Below are positions 1-5,779 of a stretch of 8,023 nt of DNA, piece after piece. Under the pieces are notes generated by a model. That model was not told the DNA's origin and searched no databases. It was given only the letters and a program-made list of their open reading frames with translations. Both the position numbers and the translations under genes were made by a program. Source of the stretch: Acidobacteriota bacterium (GTDB taxonomy: Bacteria; Acidobacteriota; Terriglobia; Terriglobales; Acidobacteriaceae); assembly GCA_021780095.1 (NCBI GenBank), contig JAJXZK010000327.1, positions 1-8,023 of the forward strand, read 5' to 3'. Every line of letters starts with the position of its first letter. The stretch's first letter is position 1.

Positions 1-1
1 C

Positions 2-88
2 AGTCTACCGAGTTCTCAAGAAGAAATAACCCTCTGGCTGGGCGAGGAATGGGTTGCGCTTGGCGGCCAACATAGGCTGGCGGTATAG
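2..88 (+). CDS. possible C-terminal end of a gene entering from the left edge
   Basis: An open frame runs in from the window edge and stops at TAG (86-88). It encodes about 28 residues, including EITLWLGEEWVALGGQHRLAV without its last residue or so, which reads like ordinary protein rather than a shadow frame. It ends 8 nt before the next ORF, a spacing typical of an operon. I do not recognise the family, and 28 codons are too few to establish that it is coding. It could equally be chance. Confidence 0.2.
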   Translation, partial: SLPSSQEEITLWLGEEWVALGGQHRLAV

Positions 89-96
89 TCACCTTT

Positions 97-381
97 ATGC
101 AGTGCCACAAGATTTGGAGAGAGCAGTGCCAGGCCACCCGCAGAATCCGGCGGCAATTCGGGCTGAAAAACGCGCTCGATTATCTGATCAGCGAAAAGCT
201 GCCGAACTTCGCCGACGCAGCTGAAAAGCATCCCGAGTTCGCCGCCGAGCTTCCACGTTTTCAGGCTGCGGTGTGGGGAATCTTTCACCCCTATGAGCTT
301 GCCGGTTACCTTGCTTCTCTGCGTCCCATGACCAGGAAGAAACTCCAGAGCCTTCTTTACGTTCGCGGTTCCAATGGTTAG
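97..381 (+). CDS. small conserved hypothetical protein (IWREQC...ALDYLI family)
   Basis: This encodes a 94-aa soluble protein with no signal peptide or membrane segment. It opens MQCHKIWREQCQATRRI and continues with a block like ALDYLISEKLPNFADAAE, a helical acidic stretch, and FHPYELAGYLASL near residues 65-75. I recognise the pattern 'W-x-EQC-x-A...FG...AL-x-YL-x-GEK-x-x-F-x-x-AAE...F-x-x-E-x-P-x-F...F...LA-x-YL' from a widespread family of short uncharacterised bacterial proteins, often somewhat longer than this. No function is known to me. The predicted fold is all-alpha with no catalytic signature. The ATG at 97 is chosen because the conserved motif begins directly after it. A clear Shine-Dalgarno is lacking; GGCGG at 79-83 is the nearest candidate. 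The C-terminus is basic (RKKLQSLLYVRG). Confidence 0.65.
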   Translation: MQCHKIWREQCQATRRIRRQFGLKNALDYLISEKLPNFADAAEKHPEFAAELPRFQAAVWGIFHPYELAGYLASLRPMTRKKLQSLLYVRGSNG

Positions 382-649
382 TGGTGAGCACGTGGAAGAG
401 TGAGGAGGCGTAAACGATACGCTCCGATCTCAGGCCGGCTGAGGGCGCGTCGTTGCAGGAACGTATTGATTCTGTTTCCTTGGTTGAACGTGCATAAGAG
501 CGATTCAAATCCCTTTGAAAAACGGGGCAAATGCGCTTTCGTCGCGAGGAAAAGAATATCTCTCAATACTCGCGGCGCTGGAGCAACACGTTCTTTTTGT
601 TGCGCACGACGAAGAAGGCCGACGACAGCGTGAACGCATACGCAACTGT
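382..649. other. stretch without a supportable gene
   Basis: Between the small ORF and the 3' end of the RES toxin gene, open frames exist on both strands. None has a recognisable family, a good ribosome binding site or protein-like composition; the frames are arginine-rich, as expected of shadow frames in GC-rich DNA. A TTG-started frame (515-790) contains a protein-like block (KEYLSILAALEQHVLFVAHDE without the last residue), but it runs antisense into the toxin gene. It may be a decayed remnant. I see no clear terminator hairpin with a T-tract for either neighbour. Confidence 0.4.
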
Positions 650-1303
650 TTATGCGCCGATCTGAAGCTGGTGAATCGTCATTGCCTCGATGAGGCATGC
701 ATCATCGATTCGCAAATCGTCACAGGTGACATCGGAGATATTGAAAGGCTCAAAGATTGCCCAATTCTCGAGATCGTGACCGAACCGTGAACGATAGAAA
801 ATGCCGTCGAGATTTGCGCTCCAAACCTCGAAAGACGCCATCTGGGTGAACCTTCGCGGTAGAGTACCTTGCAGCACAGACGTGTCGATATCACGGATAC
901 CGAGCTGAATGGCAACAACCGCAAGGGTTTTTCTAAGGTGTGCAAGCCATCCACTTGAGAAGATGTCGGCATAAAAACCTGTGGCCTGCGCGCTACCCAT
1001 GCTCCGTTTCTCAAACCAGCTGAGTGGCACCGATCCCAACGGCGTGAAATCATTGTCACCTTCGATCTCCGAGAACTCCGCCAGGAGGCTCAAATCGGGT
1101 CGAAAGCGAGCAAGTGTTTCGAGATAGCACCCCAACCGTTGAGATGATGCGTAGATGACACGATAACGGCGCTTGGGATCATCGAAGCGATTTCCAAACG
1201 TGCCGTCGTCATGGGCATTCGACCAATCGGGCGGCGCCCAGGGATCTGGGCGCCGCCCGATACGAAACAACTTCTGATGGGGTGAACGGGTTTCAAGGTC
1301 CAA
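650..1303 (-). CDS. RES-domain toxin of a type II toxin-antitoxin module
   Basis: RES-domain toxins act on NAD+: characterised relatives are MbcT (NAD+ phosphorolysis) and ParT (ADP-ribosylation). They cause growth arrest unless bound by an Xre/MbcA/ParS-type antitoxin. Visible signatures, numbered from the longest frame (TTG 1318), are FRIGRR (18-23), GNRFDDPKRRYRVIYAS (42-58) with the expected Arg44 and Tyr56, YLET with Glu67, and late in the protein GIFYRSRFG followed by NWAIFEP with the conserved Ser. About 217 aa is normal for the family. I choose TTG at 1303 because GGAGG (1313-1309) sits 5 nt before it. The TTG at 1318 (222 aa) has no such site. The gene begins one base after the antitoxin stop, so translation is probably coupled. 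All key residues appear intact, so the toxin is probably functional; the exact start is less sure. Confidence 0.88.
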   Translation of the reverse strand: MDLETRSPHQKLFRIGRRPDPWAPPDWSNAHDDGTFGNRFDDPKRRYRVIYASSQRLGCYLETLARFRPDLSLLAEFSEIEGDNDFTPLGSVPLSWFEKRSMGSAQATGFYADIFSSGWLAHLRKTLAVVAIQLGIRDIDTSVLQGTLPRRFTQMASFEVWSANLDGIFYRSRFGHDLENWAIFEPFNISDVTCDDLRIDDACLIEAMTIHQLQIGA

Positions 1304-1304
1304 G

Positions 1305-1688
1305 CTAACCTCCAGCAATAAATGTGCGTGCGGCCCTCAATACCTCTGGAGCGACCTCTTCAGGTTTTCCATCACGCAACAGACGCAAGGGTGCCTTATC
1401 GTCCAATTCTGGGTTGATTCCAGTCATCCACGCCTGCACAACTGCTGCTGAATCGTAGTCGCGAAGCATGCGGGCAACCTGATACGCCAGTCGCACCCTC
1501 TCCTCCGCATTTCCATAGAGAGTGCCACCAGCGATCCAGCGATCGACTGCGCGAACGTCCTTCACGTTGCCGATATACGCGGTAAGTTTTCGTCCGAGAA
1601 TGTCGACGAGTTGTTGCACAATCTGCGAAGCTGGAAGCCTCAATGATTCCCGGTAGGCAATCAGGTCTGGTTTGGGCATAGTGGCCAT
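1305..1688 (-). CDS. Xre/MbcA/ParS-type antitoxin for the RES toxin
   Basis: This encodes a 127-aa protein placed directly upstream of the RES toxin on the same strand. The N-terminal half (about 12-55) is helical and looks like a divergent helix-turn-helix region (LRLPASQIVQQLVDILGRK, then RAVDRWIAGG). The C-terminal half matches the toxin-binding domain (DUF2384 type): AEERVRLAYQVARML, VVQAWMTGINPELDDKAPL, and a final VLRAARTFIAGG. In this family the C-terminal residues plug the toxin active site and the protein represses its own operon. The ATG at 1688 is supported by AAGGAGG 7 nt upstream. A second in-frame ATG at 1679 would remove only three residues. The stop TAG (1307-1305) lies 1 nt before the chosen toxin start. 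Family assignment rests on motif memory and on the partner; the context makes it strong. Confidence 0.87.
   Translation of the reverse strand: MATMPKPDLIAYRESLRLPASQIVQQLVDILGRKLTAYIGNVKDVRAVDRWIAGGTLYGNAEERVRLAYQVARMLRDYDSAAVVQAWMTGINPELDDKAPLRLLRDGKPEEVAPEVLRAARTFIAGG
1309..1313 (-). promoter_or_regulatory. ribosome binding site of the RES toxin, inside the antitoxin 3' end
   Basis: GGAGG on the minus strand (1313 down to 1309) lies within the last codons of the antitoxin and 5 nt before TTG 1303. It decides the toxin start in favour of 1303 over 1318. It also implies that ribosomes finishing the antitoxin can reinitiate on the toxin, with the weak TTG keeping toxin output low. Confidence 0.55.
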
Positions 1689-1695
1689 AGCGAAC

Positions 1696-1702
1696 CCTCC
1701 TT
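1696..1702 (-). promoter_or_regulatory. strong ribosome binding site of the antitoxin
   Basis: AAGGAGG on the minus strand, 7 nt before ATG 1688, is a near-perfect Shine-Dalgarno at ideal spacing. The contrast with the toxin's TTG start fits the usual excess of antitoxin over toxin. Confidence 0.75.
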
Positions 1703-1780
1703 CTTATGATCAGCGTGACGTAATCACACGCCATTAGCAATATAATAACATATAAATCACATGGTTTAGCTAGGGGTTTA
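1703..1780 (-). promoter_or_regulatory. AT-rich control region of the toxin-antitoxin operon with a 7-bp direct repeat
   Basis: Upstream of the antitoxin the sequence turns sharply AT-rich. On the minus strand TTATTATATT (1748-1739) offers -10-like hexamers (TATTAT or TATATT) but no good -35. Two exact copies of TGTGATT (plus-strand AATCACA at 1723-1729 and 1755-1761) flank it, 32 bp apart, about three helical turns. A partial palindrome, GTGA-N5-TCAC, overlaps the promoter-proximal copy. This layout suits an autorepressor binding both sides of the promoter. The promoter call is inference from composition and position. Confidence 0.4.
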
Positions 1781-1839
1781 CTTCGCCTGATGCGCCACCA
1801 TCAACGAAGCATACCGATCGATGACTGAAGCGACTGTAA

Positions 1840-2073
1840 GGCACTTCACGTCAAGAGCAAGCAGCTCCGAGACCCGGCGCCGCACACTTGCAAGCCTTCA
1901 TCGAACTGCTGTCCCTACTGACTCAAGACAATGCGCAACGCGCGTCCGTTTCTCCGGAGCAGATGGATTGAGTCGTTCCACAACCGCGTGGGCAGAGGAC
2001 CGGGCAGCCGGATCGCTTCCCGCGCCATGATTTGCGATTTGCGATGATGGTGATAGCGTTGCTGAAAATATGA
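1840..2073 (+). pseudogene. possible decayed reading frame upstream of the helicase
   Basis: After a TAA at 1837-1839, one frame stays open to 2073 except for a single TGA at 1969-1971. The first part includes LQAFIELLSLLTQDNAQR followed by SVSPEQMD and looks protein-like, but has no ATG, GTG or good ribosome site at its head. Past the TGA it continues (RFPRHDLRFAMMVIALLKI) and ends in a TGA (2071-2073) that overlaps the helicase ATG as ATGA. This could be the remnant of a gene that once preceded the helicase, broken at its 5' end near the toxin-antitoxin module, or a short leader (ATG at 2044 or 2047) coupled to the helicase. I do not recognise the protein. The rest of 1781-2069 holds nothing else I can support. 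Confidence 0.27.
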
Positions 2074-4904
2074 ACCTCGTTTTGTCCATTTCGCCTCACG
2101 GTCGCCTGCATGTCGAAACCGCAGCCGATGAGGAAGCCGCGGCTGCCGTCGAAGCTGTTACCAAGCGAATCGAGAGGGCCTTCGCTGAGAGCACGGCGCA
2201 GGGATTGTTGCACCTGGCGACGGTGGCGCTGGAGACGAATCTGCCCGCTGCGTTTTCCTTTGCGCGCGATTGGGGCCGCGCGTACCTGACACAACTTTGT
2301 CATCGCCCGGAGATCGGGAGCGAGGAACGCTCCTGGTCTGTTCCTGTTCCGTCAGTTGAGGAACGGACCGCAATGGCCCTGACCGCGCCGCCGATGCGAG
2401 GCGCGGAATATCTCAACGCCGATGTTCTGGAGAACTGGTGGCTGGAACTGGATCGGCTGGCGCAGGCAGAGGTGGAGGCCTGCGGGAAGAACGTCCAGCA
2501 GTTTTTAGAGAAACGAAACCCGTTGTGGCGGACGGTAGGGCGCGTGACGTTTCATCTGGCGGAGAACAAACGCGATCCGGAGTTTCCTTTTGCCTTTCTG
2601 GCGACCTACAGCAGCCGCCTTTCCGCGCATGGCAAGCCGCAGCATCTGCCGCTGGAGCGGGCGCTGCGGGAGTATGGCGCGGCCAAAAATCATGCCGCGC
2701 TTTTGTCGCTACTGCAGCCGATCCAGCAGGCAGCGGAGCGGGTGCCATGGGTCAAGGAGCTGATCGAATCCGGGGAAATATATCAGCCATTGGCCTGGGA
2801 GCCACGCGACGCCTATCGCTTTCTTCAGGACGTTCCCAATCTGGAGGCAAGCGGGCTGATGGTCCGCGTGCCGGATTGGTGGAAGGCCGCGAAGCCGCCG
2901 CGTCCGGTGGTCAATGTGAAGATCGGCGGCAGCCCCCAGGCAAAATTGGGCGTGGACGCGCTGCTCGATTTTTCCGTGAACGTAACGGTGGACGGGGAGG
3001 CGCTGAACGAGCGGGAATTGCAGACGATCTTGGCCTCATCGGGCGGCCTGGTTTCGCTGAAGGGCAAGTGGGTGGAGTTGGACAGCAAAAAGCTGGCCGA
3101 GGCGTTAGATCACTGGAAGAAGATTGAGCGCGAGACAGAAGACGGCGGCATCTCGTTCTTTGAGGGGATGCGGCTGCTGGCCGGAGCGAATCTCCAGGGA
3201 GACGCGGCAATCACGGTGTCGGAAGCGGACAGGGAATGGGTCGGCATCTCCGCTGGAGCGAGACTGGACGCCATGCTTAACGAACTGCGCCAGCCGCAGG
3301 ATCGCGAAGGGAGTACGCCGCCGGACTTGAAAGCCGCGCTGCGGCCCTATCAGCAGACCGGCGTTCAATGGCTTCGATTTGTGACCCGCCTTGGGTTGGG
3401 TGCTTGCCTGGCCGACGACATGGGACTGGGAAAGACCATTCAGGTGATCGCTCTGCTGCTGCATTTGAAAGCGGAACAGGTATCCCACATCTTCCCGCAA
3501 AAAACTCGGGTAGATATGGGGCACCCGGCAGGCCCCTCCACTTCGTCCGCCGCGACGGACTGCGGTCGGGGTGAAAAATCTTTCGCGCGAGATGACAAAC
3601 CTATGGATGAGACCACGTCGAGTCTGCTGGTGGTCCCGGCGTCGCTGATCGCCAACTGGAAACAGGAGTTGTCGCGCTTCGCTCCATCCTTGTCCTTCTG
3701 TATCGCGCATCCGTCGGAGCCGGGGATCGATCTGCAAGATTCCGCAGCCGTGTCCGGTTACGACCTGGTCATCACCACCTACACCATGCTTTGCCGGCTG
3801 GATTGGCTGCGCCAGCGAGATTGGAAGCTGGTGATTCTCGATGAGGCGCAGGCCATCAAGAATTCGGGTATCCGGCAAACGCGGGCGGCGAAGGAGCTGC
3901 GCGCGGAAGGTCGCATCGCGCTAACCGGAACGCCGATTGAAAACCGGCTCTCCGATCTGTGGTCGCTGTTCGATTTCCTCAATCCTGGGCTGCTGGGCAA
4001 CGCGAAGGCATTTGCCGGGTTTGTCAAGCAACGGGAAGCGGGCCAGAAGAGTTCGTATGGCCCGTTGCGCGCGCTGGTGCGGCCCTACATTCTGCGCCGC
4101 CTGAAGACGGACCGCAAGGTGATTGCCGATCTGCCAGAGAAGACCGAGGTCCGCGCATTTTGCGGGCTGACAAAATATCAGATCGCGTTGTACGAGCAGG
4201 CGGTGCGCGAGTTGAAACAGAAGATCGCGGAGGCCGAAGGAATCCAGCGGCGCGGCATCGTGCTGGCTAGCCTGATGCGGCTGAAACAAATCTGCAACCA
4301 CCCCTCGCAGGGGACTGGAGACGGAGGCGCGGAGAGCGAGTACGCACCGGAGCGCAGCGGAAAGTTCCAACGACTGGGGGAGATTTGCCGAGAGCTGGCG
4401 GAGCGGCAGGAGAAGGCGCTGGTGTTCACGCAGTTTCGCGAGATCACCGCTCCGCTGGAGAATTTTCTTCGCGAAATTTTCGGGCGCGCTGGATTGGTGC
4501 TGCACGGGCAAACGCCCGTCGGCAAACGGCAGGCCATGGTGGAGGCATTTCAGCGCGAGGACGGGCCGCCGTTTTTCGTGCTGTCGCTGAAGGCCGGAGG
4601 CACCGGGTTGAATCTTACCTCGGCGTCGCATGTGATTCACTTCGACCGCTGGTGGAACCCGGCGGTGGAAAATCAGGCGACGGACCGCGCCTTTCGTATC
4701 GGCCAGAAACGCAACGTGATGGTCCACAAGTTCGTTTGCCGGGGTACAGTGGAAGAAAAGATCGACGCGATCATCGCGGCGAAAACCGGCCTGTCGGAAG
4801 AGATGCTCGACGATCGGGGCGGGGAAGCGCTGCTGACCGAGTTGGACAACGATCAGCTCCTGCGGCTGGTGGCGCTCGATCTCCACCAGGCAATGGAAGC
4901 GTGA
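2070..4904 (+). CDS. SNF2-family DNA-dependent ATPase (DEAD/DEAH-box helicase superfamily 2) with DUF3670-like region
   Basis: A 944-aa SNF2 ATPase, expected to translocate on double-stranded DNA and remodel or strip proteins. Residues 1-420 form the accessory region typical of bacterial SNF2 proteins; GGLVSLKGKWVELD (325-338) marks the DUF3670-like part. The ATPase core follows: DDMGLGKT (Walker A, Lys455), LLVVPASLIANW (519-530), DEAQ (591-594), LTGTPIEN (618-625), KALVFTQF (782-789), LKAGGTGLN (840-848) and QATDRAFRIGQ (869-879, with Arg873 and Arg876). All motifs are intact. Between Walker A and the next motif there are about 50 residues (468-517) where relatives have roughly 5-10; this extra segment is encoded by palindromic repeats. 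ATG 2070 is the only possible start, since an in-frame TGA lies at 2028-2030. Its ribosome site is weak. It is the first gene of an operon with a SWIM protein and a DUF2293 protein. Confidence 0.96.
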   Translation: MNLVLSISPHGRLHVETAADEEAAAAVEAVTKRIERAFAESTAQGLLHLATVALETNLPAAFSFARDWGRAYLTQLCHRPEIGSEERSWSVPVPSVEERTAMALTAPPMRGAEYLNADVLENWWLELDRLAQAEVEACGKNVQQFLEKRNPLWRTVGRVTFHLAENKRDPEFPFAFLATYSSRLSAHGKPQHLPLERALREYGAAKNHAALLSLLQPIQQAAERVPWVKELIESGEIYQPLAWEPRDAYRFLQDVPNLEASGLMVRVPDWWKAAKPPRPVVNVKIGGSPQAKLGVDALLDFSVNVTVDGEALNERELQTILASSGGLVSLKGKWVELDSKKLAEALDHWKKIERETEDGGISFFEGMRLLAGANLQGDAAITVSEADREWVGISAGARLDAMLNELRQPQDREGSTPPDLKAALRPYQQTGVQWLRFVTRLGLGACLADDMGLGKTIQVIALLLHLKAEQVSHIFPQKTRVDMGHPAGPSTSSAATDCGRGEKSFARDDKPMDETTSSLLVVPASLIANWKQELSRFAPSLSFCIAHPSEPGIDLQDSAAVSGYDLVITTYTMLCRLDWLRQRDWKLVILDEAQAIKNSGIRQTRAAKELRAEGRIALTGTPIENRLSDLWSLFDFLNPGLLGNAKAFAGFVKQREAGQKSSYGPLRALVRPYILRRLKTDRKVIADLPEKTEVRAFCGLTKYQIALYEQAVRELKQKIAEAEGIQRRGIVLASLMRLKQICNHPSQGTGDGGAESEYAPERSGKFQRLGEICRELAERQEKALVFTQFREITAPLENFLREIFGRAGLVLHGQTPVGKRQAMVEAFQREDGPPFFVLSLKAGGTGLNLTSASHVIHFDRWWNPAVENQATDRAFRIGQKRNVMVHKFVCRGTVEEKIDAIIAAKTGLSEEMLDDRGGEALLTELDNDQLLRLVALDLHQAMEA
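3484..3520. repeat. imperfect palindrome 1 inside the SNF2 gene
   Basis: The left arm CCCACATCTTCCCG (3484-3497) and right arm CGGGTAGATATGGG (3507-3520) pair at 12 of 14 positions around a 9-nt A-rich loop. The right arm continues as GGGCACCC. In frame it encodes about residues 472-484 (SHIFPQKTRVDMG) of the helicase, in a part of the protein that relatives lack. It resembles an intergenic repeat unit rather than evolved coding sequence. Confidence 0.7.
3533..3571. repeat. imperfect palindrome 2 inside the SNF2 gene
   Basis: A 39-bp imperfect palindrome bounded by CCCC (3533-3536) and GGGG (3568-3571), with a core hairpin GTCCG (3545-3549) / CGGAC (3556-3560) and a 6-nt loop. It lies 12 bp after palindrome 1 and encodes part of the same extra protein segment (PSTSSAATDCGRG). 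The two palindromes together probably form one inserted element of roughly 130 bp whose length preserved the reading frame. Confidence 0.6.
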
Positions 4905-4920
4905 AGGGAAGGGAAGAAGA
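4903..4920 (+). promoter_or_regulatory. purine-only ribosome binding region of the SWIM gene
   Basis: An uninterrupted purine run between the helicase stop (4902-4904) and ATG 4922 includes AAGGGAAGGGAAG. It supplies Shine-Dalgarno-like GGGAAG and AGGG elements. It supports 4922 as the start rather than the upstream ATG at 4385 in the same frame, which would overlap the helicase by 520 bases. Confidence 0.55.
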
Positions 4921-4921
4921 T

Positions 4922-5776
4922 ATGGGTTGGTGGAGTTATCGTCCCTATGTTCCGGTTTCCGTAAGGCGCGCGAAAGCCGCCCGCGCCGCGCAGAAGTTGG
5001 CCAGGGGCGGTCGCAATGTCGCGCCGGTGGCCACGAATGGGCGCACCATCGCCGCGACGTTCTGGGGTAAGGCATGGTGCGACAATCTGGAGTCGTACAG
5101 CGACTTCGAGAACCGTCTGCCGCGCGGCCGAACTTATGTTCGCAATGGTTCGGTGGTCGACTTACAAATTGAGAAGGGGAAGATCCGGGCGCTGGTCTCG
5201 GGATCGCACTTGTATCGGATTGAGATTGAGATTGGACCGCTGCCGGCGGTGAAATGGAAGGCGATCCAGTCGGAATGCCGTGGCCAGATCGGCTCGCTGA
5301 TTGAATTACTGCAGGCGAGGATGTCCCAAAGGGTGATGGAAATCGTGACCCGCCGCGACAGCGGACTGTTTCCTTCTCCCAAGGAAATCAAACTCGGTTG
5401 CTCCTGTCCGGACTGGGCGGAGATGTGCAAGCATGTCGCGGCCGTGCTGTACGGCGTGGGCAACCGGCTGGACCATCAGCCGGAACTGCTGTTCTTGCTG
5501 CGCCAGGTGGACCATCTGGAATTGATTACCGCCGCCGATTCCGCCGCCCTGGTGAAAAAGTCTGCCAGCAAAAAGAAGACGATTGCCAGGGAAGATCTGG
5601 CGCAGGTGTTCGGCATCGAACTGGATGCGCCAGCACCATCCAAGGCGCCTTCGCGCAAAGCGCGGACTGCGCAACCCGTCGTCCGGCCGCAACGCAAGCA
5701 GGCCAAAACGAAGGCCAAGACAGGGCCTGCGAAACCGGCTGCGCGGCAGGGAAAGGCCGATTCCAAGAAGCGTTGA
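4922..5776 (+). CDS. SWIM zinc-finger protein with basic C-terminal tail
   Basis: A 284-aa SWIM-domain protein. SWIM modules chelate zinc and are predicted to bind DNA or protein, and in bacteria they are often encoded beside SNF2 ATPases, as here. The N-terminal block FWGKAWC (47-53), then LPRGRTYVRNGSVVDLQI, is typical of this subfamily. The zinc motif is CxCx6CxH: Cys160, Cys162, Cys169 and His171 in CSCPDWAEMCKHVAAVLYG. A hydrophobic stretch PELLFLLRQVDHLELI follows. Residues 241-284 are a low-complexity tail with 16 Lys/Arg among 44 residues and one acidic residue, like histone H1 or bacterial nucleoid-protein tails, and so probably a non-specific DNA-binding arm. The start is set by the purine-rich ribosome site, by the 17-nt gap after the helicase, and by MGWWSYRPYVPVSVRRAKAA, a familiar N-terminus of the family. 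It probably forms a complex with, or targets, the SNF2 ATPase. Confidence 0.93.
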   Translation: MGWWSYRPYVPVSVRRAKAARAAQKLARGGRNVAPVATNGRTIAATFWGKAWCDNLESYSDFENRLPRGRTYVRNGSVVDLQIEKGKIRALVSGSHLYRIEIEIGPLPAVKWKAIQSECRGQIGSLIELLQARMSQRVMEIVTRRDSGLFPSPKEIKLGCSCPDWAEMCKHVAAVLYGVGNRLDHQPELLFLLRQVDHLELITAADSAALVKKSASKKKTIAREDLAQVFGIELDAPAPSKAPSRKARTAQPVVRPQRKQAKTKAKTGPAKPAARQGKADSKKR

Positions 5777-5779
5777 GCC

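Noticed and set aside
470..545. tRNA-like T-loop sequence GATTCAAATCC near 502
   Set aside because: The flanking bases do not pair as a T-stem, and no matching acceptor, D or anticodon arms are found.
515..790. TTG-started 91-aa frame on the plus strand
   Set aside because: It runs antisense through the conserved 3' end of the RES toxin, has no recognised family and has no convincing ribosome site; at most it contains a remnant.
2027..2050. Direct repeat ATTTGCG-ATTTGCG before the helicase
   Set aside because: It is only two 7-bp units in tandem; it may be replication slippage and has no evident role.
4385..4921. Upstream extension of the SWIM gene frame to ATG 4385 (463 aa)
   Set aside because: The added part lies in another frame of the helicase motifs V/VI region, is Arg/Gly-rich like a shadow frame, and a good ribosome site plus the family's usual N-terminus mark 4922.
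3921..5075. 384-aa open frame on the minus strand opposite the helicase 3' part
   Set aside because: It is complementary to the catalytic core of the SNF2 gene, has shadow-like composition and matches no family; long antisense frames are common in GC-rich genes.
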